Below are positions 9,808 to 18,385 of a DNA stretch of 19,141 nucleotides, one piece after another. Source of the stretch: Podaxis mareebaensis (Eukaryota; Basidiomycota; Agaricomycetes; Agaricales; Agaricaceae); the NCBI GenBank assembly GCA_018524725.1, contig JAEUWP010000425.1:1-19141 (forward strand), read 5' to 3'. The notes beneath the pieces were generated by a model. It was not told the DNA's origin and searched no databases. It saw only the letters and a list, made by a program, of their open reading frames with translations. Position numbers and translations under genes: made by a program. Positions within the stretch are counted from its first letter, which is position 1, and the number at the start of each line of letters is the position of its first letter.

Positions 9808-10671
9808 ATGGCTAGCCAGCAGCCATCATCTCCTACCTTCAATGTAAAAGGAAAGAACAACAAGATAAATTTCAACCCCAATCATGGTCTCTATGATAAT
9901 CGATCCTTCAGTGAGCCTGTCTGCTCCCATTGAGTCATGTCTCTAAAAAATAATGCAGCTGTAAACGGTCAGAACCCCGGTAAAGTGGTGTGGCATTTGC
10001 GCTTCAAAACGTTCTAACAGCATCAATAGATGTACTTACGACGGGCAGACAGTTTATGGATGAGCCACCTTCGTTCGCCTGTCACGGCGAACAGGTCCAC
10101 CAGGAAAGGCCGTCCCAACCGTATCGGGCCTCAACAATGCATACGTACGGACAACAAGAAAGTACAGCTACCTCAGTCTTCGACACAAGCAATTATTACC
10201 AGCGTCCTTATCTTGCCCAGCGTGCCATGTCGTACCCAATACAGCTTACACAGTACGCTGAACCTACTCCTTTAAATACCTGCGTCGGGAGCCCTGCCAG
10301 CACACAAACATACGCCACCATGTGGGTACCAAGCGCCATGCAGGCATGTATCCAGGGGATGTCTTACAGCCCAGCGGAGTCCGGTCAACACCAAGTTCAT
10401 ATTCCAACCAGTCCTGTACGTCCTTTTGACGTGCTCCAGAGTCGTCTGAGCTCATGTACGGATCTACTCTTCACAGGTGTCCGACACATCTCTTCTTTCT
10501 TCTCCCCTTAGTGCCAGTGGTTCGTCATCTTCACCTCCGATACCTGCTGCTGCTGCTGCGCCCGAAGATCAAGCCGGTGAAACAGAGAACGGACACAAGT
10601 CAGAGAAGAAGAAGAAAAGAGGACTGAAATTGAAGATGCCCCGGGCTAAAAAACGGGCAGTGCAAGATTGA
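9808..10671 (+). CDS. Unrecognised low-complexity protein with basic C-terminus
   Basis: Exons 9808-9910, 9959-9979, 10030-10415 and 10477-10671 join in phase to 234 aa. The introns are 48, 50 and 61 bases, all GT..AG; the second has a CTAAC branch site at about 10015-10019 just upstream of its end. An alternative AG at 10019-10020 would add three residues. The start MASQQPSSPTFNVKG follows a pyrimidine-rich leader. The middle is rich in Gln, Ser, Pro, Tyr and Thr with no hydrophobic segment; then come Ser-rich and Ala-rich runs (PPIPAAAAAPED) and a strongly basic tail (SEKKKKRGLKLKMPRAKKRA) that looks like a nuclear localisation or nucleic-acid-binding segment. No domain recognised. It may be a small regulatory protein. 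Exon 2 is only 21 bases. The start overlaps by two bases a minus-strand ATG at 9809. Confidence 0.6.
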
Positions 10672-11063
10672 ATTCAATTGAGCAGAAATGAACTCGACGC
10701 AAGATTCCCTATTATTAGACGATTTTTCTACATCACGTGGTGCAAACTTGTGTGAAACTGCTGTAACTATGGTGGCATATTACCATCATCTGTGGAACAA
10801 TAACATATTGAATCATCATTATCAACACATGACCATCATAGACCCATCATTGTGAGGACCTAACCATCACTTAGGTACCTTTTTGATGATATTACCATTG
10901 TGCAGGGGCTGGAGTTAAATATTTTGAAGTGCAAGAGAGAGCCTTTGTGTACTGAGAAGGACTCACAAGGACTTAAAACTGACCTTCCCCTCTAATGAGA
11001 AGAAGTGGGTAATGGGCTATATGTTCTAATGGTGCAAGGCCCAGGAAGACCTGATAGCTCAAC
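10672..11063. other. Unassigned gap before the repeats
   Basis: No gene seen. It holds the 3' flank of the gene ending at 10671, an E-box-type CACGTG palindrome at about 10735-10740, and an unusual cluster of ATCAT/CCATCA words between about 10780 and 10880. It ends exactly where repeat A begins (TGTTATGAA at 11064). Confidence 0.4.
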
Positions 11064-11540
11064 TGTTATGAACCTGCCCCAGACATCTCACACTAATCTA
11101 ATCTATCACACCTTCATCCATGAACTCGGTCTCCCCAACACTTCTTGAGACACCACAACTGACACCAATGAGTCTGCCAGCAACTTGACTCACTACCACA
11201 ATGAAGCCTTTGCTAATCAATGCCTCCCTGGTCACACTTCCCTCTTCTCCAAAGACTGGCTGACCCCTGGCCCTATATTCTATTCTACTGACCACATGAT
11301 GACTGAGATATTATGCATTGCCTGGGAGAATGCCCCCTTCACTCATGTCTTTGATCCTGATGGCCTTTATGTTCAAACCATTGCCAATGACTTCAACTCA
11401 TCCTGGGCCCATGGTTAGAAGATGATGCCCTATGCTGGAGAACCCATTGTATTCCTTCATCCCTACATGATGTACCCACTGGAAGTCATCCCTCATATTA
11501 TCAAATATGAAGTCACCCATAGCCTCTACTTTCAAGAACT
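11064..11540 (+). mobile_element. Repeat A, left copy (truncated, coding)
   Basis: This stretch matches 18386-18860 in the same orientation. Similarity starts sharply at TGTTATGAAC and fades at about 11540. The ATG at 11068, base 5 of the repeat, opens a frame that aligns along its length with the right copy, sharing HELGLPN, GHTSLFSKDW, MMTEILCI and GEPIVFLHPYMMY, with many silent base differences. It is broken by TGA at 11146-11148 and TAG at 11416-11418, where the other copy has sense codons (Arg region and Trp). The TGTT start fits an LTR end of a Ty3-type element, but no matching CA end or target duplication was found on this side. I do not recognise the encoded protein. Confidence 0.6.
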
Positions 11541-11721
11541 GTGGTGTGGTTCAATTTATTGGTAGTTGTATTTGGAGCTTTCTTATTGCACATTGATGTT
11601 TTGTTGAGGAACTGATGAACAAAGTAGGATCAGTGAATGTTGTAGCATCTGTCTGTGACCAGGGGTTTTACAGAAGGTAAAATAAAATGTGTTTCAACAG
11701 GAAACTGAGAGACATCAGGTG
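11541..11721. other. Spacer between repeat A and the chromovirus LTR
   Basis: These 181 bases match neither repeat copy on the right. They end in AGGTG, which should be the left target duplication of the chromovirus whose LTR starts at 11722. No open frame of note. It may be the site into which the chromovirus inserted. Confidence 0.4.
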
Positions 11722-12542
11722 TGTTACAAGGTTTCTTCTTTGGCTGAGCGATGCCTAAGTTGGAGCCTATCCTTGTAAGTGAGACGAGCAGGGGTCCTAG
11801 TCCTATACAGGTCAGTAGGGCTGCTCTGTTTTAACCTTGGGTGGCTGTTCATGTTGTCTCTAGGCAGTGAACTCGTGTAGATTGCACACTCTGTAGGACA
11901 AGGGTTGACAAGAAGCCTTTTCAAGGGAAGAGCTGCACACAAGGGTGAAGAGATGAAGACTTAATGCACTTCAAATGCTCGAGGACTTATTCAAGTACCA
12001 AGAGGAGGTAACATGCACCAAGATTAGACTTGTCTAATCTACATGTCCAGGCGTTGTACATATACTAAGTCCTATGACTACTTTAGGAAGTAGATCAATA
12101 GTAGCATAGAAGACACAAAGGAGGAGGGCATATAGAAAAGGAGTTCATAAGGCATATGGGTATAGGGCATATTGGAGATAGAAGGAGGAGTGCATATGGC
12201 GTAAGGTGAAAGTCTGTGTGAGTGAACATAATTGATGCAAACATAAATATGACAGAGGTGACAAAACTGATACCTGGTCCAAATATAGAAAAGTGTCTAA
12301 GAAAGGAAATGGTAAGTTCAGTGTTCAATCACAGGTCATCGTCGCATGGAAAGTACACTCTGTGGTAACAGCACGCTTCGTCTACCTTCTCACACATTTC
12401 CCAATCAAGTGTCTGATGCAACTCCATGGTTTCCTGCCAGAGGCTTACCATCATGCACTTCATCAAATCCCATTCTTCGAAATTCTGCTCTTCAGGCTCT
12501 TTGGTCTCCTTGGTGATCTCAGAGTCTGCAATATTCATAACA
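11722..12542 (-). mobile_element. 3' LTR of the minus-strand chromovirus
   Basis: In element orientation it runs from TGTTATGAATATTG (12542) to CCTTGTAACA (11722), about 821 bases with TGTTA..TAACA ends. It matches the solo LTR at 17379-18196, inverted, with many differences. The inner flank (TGATC) does not repeat the outer flank (AGGTG), so it is not a solo LTR; it directly follows a polypurine tract, as a 3' LTR should. Inside, the ATG at base 5 opens a 69-codon frame (12538-12329, MNIADSE..., rich in Glu and Met) that is intact here, and a second frame (11942-11724, shared TECAIYTS/LPRDN) runs to the LTR end. The middle is AT-rich with a TATA-like stretch near 12060. Confidence 0.85.
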
Positions 12543-12546
12543 TGAT

Positions 12547-12552
12547 CCCCTT
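12547..12552 (-). promoter_or_regulatory. Polypurine tract of the chromovirus
   Basis: On the minus strand the bases just before the 3' LTR read GAAGGGGATCA; the AAGGGG core is at 12552-12547. In LTR retrotransposons such a tract resists RNase H and primes second-strand DNA. Its position next to the TGTT end supports the orientation of the element. Confidence 0.55.
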
Positions 12553-12559
12553 CATAATG

Positions 12560-13940
12560 TCAAGTGTCCTCACTTGACTCAGTGGCTCCCAGTAATGTTT
12601 TCATCATTGTAAGGATATTCATACATTCCTTCTCTTGTGTCGTCCATGACGCTTCAGAGGGTGTGCTTGATTGACTGAGCTGACCATCATCGAGGGCAGA
12701 TGCATCGATCAGAGGCTCTAGGGATAATGGTGGTATTGATGGTGTGATGGGAGAGGTGTGGAGGAGATCTGTCACAGTGTTTGTCAGCAAATCTAGGTCC
12801 TTGAATGTTGTCAGCAGTGGTGAGGCCTGCCCGAAGGAGAGTGTGATGTTGGTGGCAGTATGGACGAATGGGCGAAGGAGATCTTGAGTCTGCTGATGAT
12901 GGGGGTCAAGCTGCAGAGGAGGAGGGAGCTGGTAAGGGGAGAGCTGGGGAATGAGCATTCTGGGATCGATCATTTGGGGAAGTGCTAATTCCTCATCCAC
13001 TATCCTGCTGCCCAGTAGTGGTGGTGTGTTCAGCGAGTCTGGCCATGGTGAGCTGGGCTCAGTCAGCAAGGATTCTGGCATAGTGGAATGGTGGGTGGGT
13101 TCTGATGGGGTTAAGGAAACAGTACTTCTGGTAATGTCCAGGGGCGTAGTGGTGGCAGAAGGGGCAATAATATCTTGCACATTGATCTGCCCTATGACCC
13201 ACATTGCTACATTGATAGCAGGTGGCACGTTGATCGGATAGGGTGAGGATAGGGCTGTCAGTGATAACAAGTTCTGTATCTCCAGAAGTTCCTGCTTTGG
13301 GGTGTTGTTGATCCACATCATGAAGTTGCTCAGGTACTGAAGTGGCTCCTTGGTTCCATCGGGGTGAGGGGTTGTGAGTAATGTTGCCAGATCTAAGTCC
13401 AATTTGTGGGTGGAGAAAAGCAGATATGTCCTCTCGTGCTTGCAGAATTGTGCAGTGGGTGCCTCGGAGGTATCGCCTTTCCTGATCAAGTCCTGGCAAG
13501 TCAATAACCTGAGTAAAGCAGGTACTGACTTCATCGGCCAGTCTGTTAGCATGGAGCTGGCAATGTATTGCATTAAACCAAGTTGACCTGAAAGAGTCGA
13601 ATACTTCAGTTGATTGATTACCGTGCTCAAGAGTGGTCCTTGCTCGGGAAAAGGCATCTCCATATAGAGAGTCAAGTCATACGGTGGCAGAAAGAGTGGC
13701 ATCGCTTGTTTCTTGTAAGGCATGAGGTGAAATGGTTCGCCTTTGGGCACTTTGTGCTTCATGTAGTTGGAACACCTTGGATATTTGGTGCCTGACTTCT
13801 GTAATGTCGGTGACTTGTCTTTGTTGCTCTTCATAATGAAGGGACTCAGGGGTAGAGGGGTGATCTTCTGGGGAAGGTGTCAGCTCATGAGTGAGAGGAG
13901 TGGGTGGAACTGAGATGAGAGTCTGTGATGAGGCTCAAGT
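12560..13940 (-). pseudogene. Extra retrotransposon ORF with double zinc knuckle, frame-broken
   Basis: Located between the chromodomain and the 3' LTR, on the same strand as pol. One frame, from about 13930 to 13059, carries a helical Gag-like part (FDSFRSTWFNAIHCQLHANR) and a Cys/His-rich knuckle (CYQCSNVGHRADQC, then CPFCHHYAPGHYQKYC) near 13110-13210; it has a stop near 13680 and ends at 13059. The C-terminal part then seems to continue in the frame that ends at 12560 (includes LLRPFVHTATNITLSFGQ and CMNILTMMKTLLGATESSED), so a frame change occurs near 13050-13090. The latter frame is open for 424 codons back to 13834, but its first half lies over the knuckle frame and is probably a shadow. 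The role is likely nucleic-acid binding or a Gag-like accessory. A 3' Gag-like ORF is unusual for Ty3/Gypsy. Confidence 0.6.
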
Positions 13941-14059
13941 AAAAGAAGTGGCAGAGGTAGGAGTGGTTGGATAATCAGTGGTTGTAGTGTCACTGGAAGT
14001 AAGAGTCATTTGAGTAGCTTGGATTTCAGTCGAGGTTGTGTTGCAGCTTATAAGTGTCG
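13941..14059 (-). other. Linker between chromodomain and the zinc-knuckle ORF
   Basis: Thr/Ser-rich codons continue the pol frame after the chromodomain but are broken by several stops. I assign no function; it is probably the decayed C-terminal tail of Pol or an untranslated gap. Confidence 0.35.
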
Positions 14060-17000
14060 AGGAGGGTCTTGGAATTGCGCAGGTCTGTCGAATTTTGCCA
14101 GGTTCATTCCAATTCCAGGTATCCCTTCCAATGCACTAAGAACTCTAATCCTTGTCTTCTGGTGTAACAGTGTGCCACTATGGCTTCGACTTCCCATTCT
14201 TCTTCTCCTTGGATGAGGTCAGGTGGGGGTCTTGAGAAGTGTTTGCCATAAATGTTGTTTTCGGTGATGGGGTAGAGGTACTGGACATGGAAGACATTGT
14301 GTATCTTCCAGCTCTTTGGGAGAGATAGCTTGTAGGATACATTTCCTCATTTCCTAATAACAGTGAATGGGCCTAGTTGACAGGTGGCGATTTTCCTTGA
14401 TGTGACCTGAATTGGTAGATTTTGAGCATCGAGCCAAACTTTCTGGCTGGGTTCTATTTTTGGGATCATGCACATTTGTGTCCATTCTGTCATAATTTTG
14501 CGTGAAGTCTCATGTGCTATTTTTGCAGCTTCTCAGATATTTATAATCCAGTTCATTCTTTCTTTGGCCAATGGGGAGTTCATCGGTGCTAGCTCAGTTG
14601 GGAAGGCTTTGAGGGGGTGGCCATACATGAGTTCAAACGGTGTTTGCTGGCAGTTGGTGTGTGTTCTGGAGTTGTGGGAGAATTTGACTAGAGGGAGGTG
14701 TTCGGACCAGGTGTGAGGATTCTGAGTGCAATAGGCTGATAAGTACATCTCGATTTCTTGGTTAAATTGCTCGGTTGATCTGTCTGACTGGGGGTGATAG
14801 GCAGTAGAGGGGGCATGATCGATGTTTAGCTTTTTGAACATAGCTTGTATCGATTTGGCCATGAATCAGGGATCTCTGTCTGAAATGATTTTATCAGGTA
14901 TTCCTGTGTGAATGAACATGTGCTTGATCAAGATGTCTGCGATTTGCTCAGCAGTGGCAGATTTGGAGGTGGGTACTATGATTATCCCCTTTGTAAGACT
15001 GTGGTCCACCACGGACAATATTGCATCATATCTGTTGGATTCAGGGAGGTCTGTAATGAGGTCCATGGACATTTGGGTGAAGGGCCGTGATGATTGGGGA
15101 CCTGGAATCAGTTGAAGTGGAGGTTTCAAAGGGCATCTGTTGATCTTGTATTGCTGGCAGGTAGGGCATCCTTTCATGTAGTTTGTGACGTATGCATGAA
15201 TGCTGGGCCAGGTGACATATTCTTGAAGTTTCCTGAGGGTTTCAGCGACTCCAGGGTGTCCCGCAGATGGTGCATCATGTACACACTGCAATAGGCACTT
15301 CTTAAGCACAGAGTCCATGGGAAGTTGAATATAACCTTCTTGATCCAACTCTAGGGTTCTGTCTTTCCCTTTTTGGGCTTCATTCTCAACATCAGGGTCT
15401 ACGATGTTGATTTCATCATTTTCTCCTGAATTAGCCAGTTTTGCATTAGCATTGGTAAAATTGCTGGTTTGAAACTTCTCTAGTGGAATGGCTGCCTTCA
15501 TTGTTTTGAGTTCTGTGTCTTTACTTGTTGAGGCATGGTCTGGTCTTCTGGACAAAGCATTGGTGGCACAGTTCTTGGATCCAGGAATATGGTGAATCTT
15601 GATTTTATGGGCACTGATCACAGCAGACCATCGAATGGTTCGTCTTGATAGCTTTGATGGCTTGGCCCAATGGATAATATTGTCATGATCCATCCATATC
15701 ATTGTTTTGTAGGGTGATCTGTCTATATAGTGATGCCATTCTTGTAATGCATGGATGATGGCTAGGAACTCTTGTTCTGACACGTGGTAATTCCATTTGG
15801 CTGGGGAGAATGGTTTGGAATAGTAGAAGCATGGGTGAAGCACACCATTTGAGTCTTTCTGGAGGAGAACTGCTCCAGATGTGTAAGCGGATGCATCAGT
15901 TTGAATCTCAAATGGTTTTGAAGGATCGGGGGTAATTAGAACAGGTTCTTCCAGGAACTGTTGCTTTAATTTTCTGAAGGCACCATTGGCTTCTTTTGTC
16001 CATCTGAAAGGAGTGTTGGACTTCTTCAGGAGTGCATTAAGGGGTAAGGACAGGTGGGCATAATGCTTGATGAACTTGCGATAGAAATTACAGAACCCGA
16101 TGAACTTTCGTACATCGCAGACTGTCTTGGGTGTGGGCCAATCTGCTATTCCTTTGTGTTTGGTAGGGTCCATCTTGACTTCATTGGGAGAGATGATGAA
16201 TCTGAGGTAGGTAAGGGTCATCTTTTCGAATTCGCATTTCTCTGGCTTGAGGTAAAGATCGTGCTTCACAAGATCTTGAATACTTCTTTTGTCATCTTCC
16301 GTAGTTCAGTTTTGGTGGGAGCATGGATAGGGATGTCGTCCATGTAGACGATGACTTTGTTCTGCACAATGAGAGGGGCAAGGATGGTGTCCATCATGTT
16401 TTGGAATGTCGCAGGACTGTTGCACATCCTGAAAAACATGACTGTGGGTTCAAATAATCCTCAGTGTGTGCAGAAAGCTCCTTTCCATCTGTCTTCTTCA
16501 ACAATGCAGACATTGTTGTAGCTGAGTCTGACATCAAGTGCAGTGAAGTATCTTGAACCTCGCAATTTGTCAAGTATGGATTGGATCGAGGGAATGGGAT
16601 AGCCGTTTTTGACAGTGTGTTTGTTGAGGTAATGATAGTCCTGGCAAGGCCTGAGTTTTCCATCTTTCTTTGAAATGAAGAAAAATAGCGAGGCCATAGG
16701 AGATTTCGAGGGTCTGATGTATCCTTTCACAAGGTTTTCTTCAAGGAATTTGTTGAGCTCCTTCTCTTTGGCAAGGGAGAGTTTGTAGGAAGGGAAGGCT
16801 TTTGGTATAAAGCTTTCTTTGGTTTCAATCCAGTGGTCCCATTGTTGAGCGGGAGGGAATCTCTCACTTTTCTTCTGAGAGAAAAGGTCAAGATACTCAT
16901 GAAACTCCTGGGGAACTATTTTCTCGGGATTGGTTTCCTTTTTCTGCTCTCCTGCTTGGGCGAGTATTTGAGAGTAGGAGGTTTTGGCATTGATTTTGGT

Positions 17001-17373
17001 GAAGTTTTCCTCGGAGAAATCTTCTTCAAGCTCGTTTACGTAGATTTCTGAAAGAGTGTCATCAATTATTGAAGAGAGTGTGGTATTTTCGGTCAAACGT
17101 CTCCATGAAAGGGTTCGTTTTGACCAGTCAATGTCAGGATTATACTTGGCAAGCCAAGGGATTCCTAGGATTATTCTAGGTCGGCCTAGATTAATCACTT
17201 GCAAATCCATTTTCATTTGCTTCCCATAGATCATGAAGTCGAGAGTGATGAAATGAGTGATTTGCTTATCTTTGTTTAAGGTTCCATCAGCATTCCTGAC
17301 TTTGATTGGTTTCTTCAATGGTGACATTTTTAGGTTCCATTTCTCGACCAATCAGTGGTCGATGAAATCTCGT
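14060..17373 (-). pseudogene. Ty3/Gypsy chromovirus pol (PR-RT-RH-IN-chromodomain), decayed
   Basis: Read from high to low: the rest of the protease (17100-17373, with LGIPWLAKYNPDIDW); reverse transcriptase (about 16060-16860, with RPCQDYHYLNKHTVKNGYP, ALDV and the catalytic YMDD); RNase H (about 15540-15930, FEIQTDAS to NALSRRPDH); the integrase HHCC finger (about 15140-15280, HPGVAETL...CPTCQ); the integrase core with its Asp, Asp (SDRDP) and Glu; a GPF motif near 14360-14390; and a chromodomain (about 14060-14215, EVEAIVAH...LVHWKGY). In-frame TGA codons lie at 17352-17354, 16461-16463, 14866-14868, 14533-14535, 14347-14349 and 14104-14106, and a one-base frameshift at about 16266-16270. 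It cannot make Pol. The order PR-RT-RH-IN-chromodomain defines a chromovirus, which in fungi use the chromodomain to target heterochromatin. Confidence 0.92.
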
Positions 17374-17378
17374 CCTGC
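17374..17378. repeat. Left target-site duplication CCTGC
   Basis: CCTGC directly precedes the TGTTATG start of the solo LTR and is repeated at 18197-18201 right after its TAACA end. Five bases is the usual duplication length for Ty3/Gypsy integrases. Confidence 0.85.
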
Positions 17379-18196
17379 TGTTATGAATATTGCAGACTCT
17401 GAGACCACCGAGGAGACCAAAGAGCCCGAGCAGCAAACTTACGAAGAATGGGATTTGATGAAGCGCATGATGGTAAGCCTCTGGCAGGAAACCACAGAGT
17501 TGTGACAGACACTTGATTGGGAAATGTGCGAGAAGGTGGACGAAGCATGTCACTACCACGGAGTGTACTTCCCATGTGATGACAACTTGTGATCAGACAC
17601 TGAACTTACTACTTCCTATTTCAGACACTTTTCTATATTTGGACTAGGTATCAGTTTTGTCCCCTTCGACATATTTATGTTCGCATCAATTATGCTTGCT
17701 CTTGCAGACTTTCCTTGTATGACATATGCACTCCACCCTTCTGTCCCACATGCCCTATGCCTTATGCCTTCTATGAATTCTGTTTCTATATGCCCTCCCC
17801 TTATTTGTCTTTTATGCTACTATTGATCTACTTCCTAAAGTAGTCATAGGACCTAGTATATGTACACCGCCTGGACATGTAGATTAGCCAAGTCTAATCT
17901 TAACGTGTGTTACCTACTCTTGGGTCTTGAATAAGTCCAAGTCTAACGTAGCGTGTTAAGTCTACATCTCTTCACCCTTGCATGCAGCTTTTCCCTCTAA
18001 GGCTTCTCTCTAGCATCTTGTCCTATGGAGTGTGCGATCTACACGAGTTTGCTGCCTAGAGACAACGTGAACAGCCACCCAAGGTTAAACAGAGCAGCTC
18101 CTTCAGACTTGTACAAGACAAGGATCTCTGCTCATCTCACTTACAAGGATAGGCTCCGACTTAGGTGTCACTTAGCCAAAGAAGAACCTTGTAACA
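17379..18196 (+). mobile_element. Solo LTR inserted in the chromovirus protease
   Basis: This is an 818-base copy of the LTR at 11722-12542 but in plus orientation, from TGTTATGAATATTG to CCTTGTAACA, flanked by CCTGC on both sides. Skipping the LTR and one CCTGC joins the minus-strand protease frame exactly through the catalytic Asp-Ser-Gly codons, so the insertion split an existing pol gene. No internal region is present, so the original element was reduced to one LTR by recombination. The ATG at base 5 opens the same Glu-rich frame as the other copy (MNIADSE), here cut by TGA at 17503-17505; a second frame at 18025 (MECAIYTSLLPRDN) runs out through the LTR end. It differs from the 3' LTR at many positions, so it comes from another element of the family. 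Confidence 0.9.
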
Positions 18197-18201
18197 CCTG
18201 C
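18197..18201. repeat. Right target-site duplication CCTGC
   Basis: Direct copy of 17374-17378 immediately after the solo LTR end. It belongs to the interrupted protease codons on the minus strand. Confidence 0.85.
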
Positions 18202-18385
18202 TCCAGAATCTATCAGTGCAAGGTCTTCCACGGATTTTTCAGAGAGATGCACAGTGACAGGGCAATAAAAGGTGTTGGATTGGTGAGTCTTTAAACATAA
18301 TTCAGAAATGGGTACTTTGTTCTGAGAAAAGGAAGGGGGCATAACTTCGTCCTTTGGACAGGGGTATGAGTTGGAAACCAGTCCG
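18197..18385 (-). pseudogene. Chromovirus Gag-protease linker and protease start
   Basis: The minus strand is open from 18385 to the solo LTR junction, about 60 codons, with SELCLKTHQSNTFYCPVTVH and, next to the junction, ALIDSG, the aspartic protease active site. The same frame continues beyond the solo LTR at 17373. This is the N-terminal edge of the protease; the gag domain proper would lie further right. The frame stops exactly where repeat A begins at 18386, so the remaining 5' part of the chromovirus is expected beyond repeat A, outside the window. Confidence 0.8.

Larger units (their letters stand above)
11722..18385 (-). mobile_element. Decayed Ty3/Gypsy chromovirus, 5' end off window
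   Basis: This span gathers the element: 3' LTR (11722-12542), polypurine tract, zinc-knuckle ORF, pol with chromodomain, and the Gag-protease linker, all read on the minus strand. It is interrupted by the solo LTR (17379-18196) and cut at 18385 by repeat A. The order of events is chromovirus first, then both insertions. The 5' LTR, primer binding site and gag are not visible. Multiple stop codons and a frameshift show it is inactive. Confidence 0.88.

Noticed and set aside
9990..10511. 173-codon plus-strand frame as a single-exon gene
   Set aside because: Its first ATG-like codon lies inside an intron with a CTAAC branch site and its end reads through another GT..AG intron; the four-exon model is better.
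12560..13834. The full 424-codon frame as a single gene
   Set aside because: Its first half overlaps the frame with the zinc knuckle; only the part after about 13050 looks like genuine coding.
11722..18196. The inverted copies at 11722-12542 and 17379-18196 as terminal inverted repeats of a DNA transposon
   Set aside because: Each copy has its own TGTTA..TAACA LTR ends; the right one has its own CCTGC duplications and the left follows a polypurine tract, so they are LTRs in opposite orientation.
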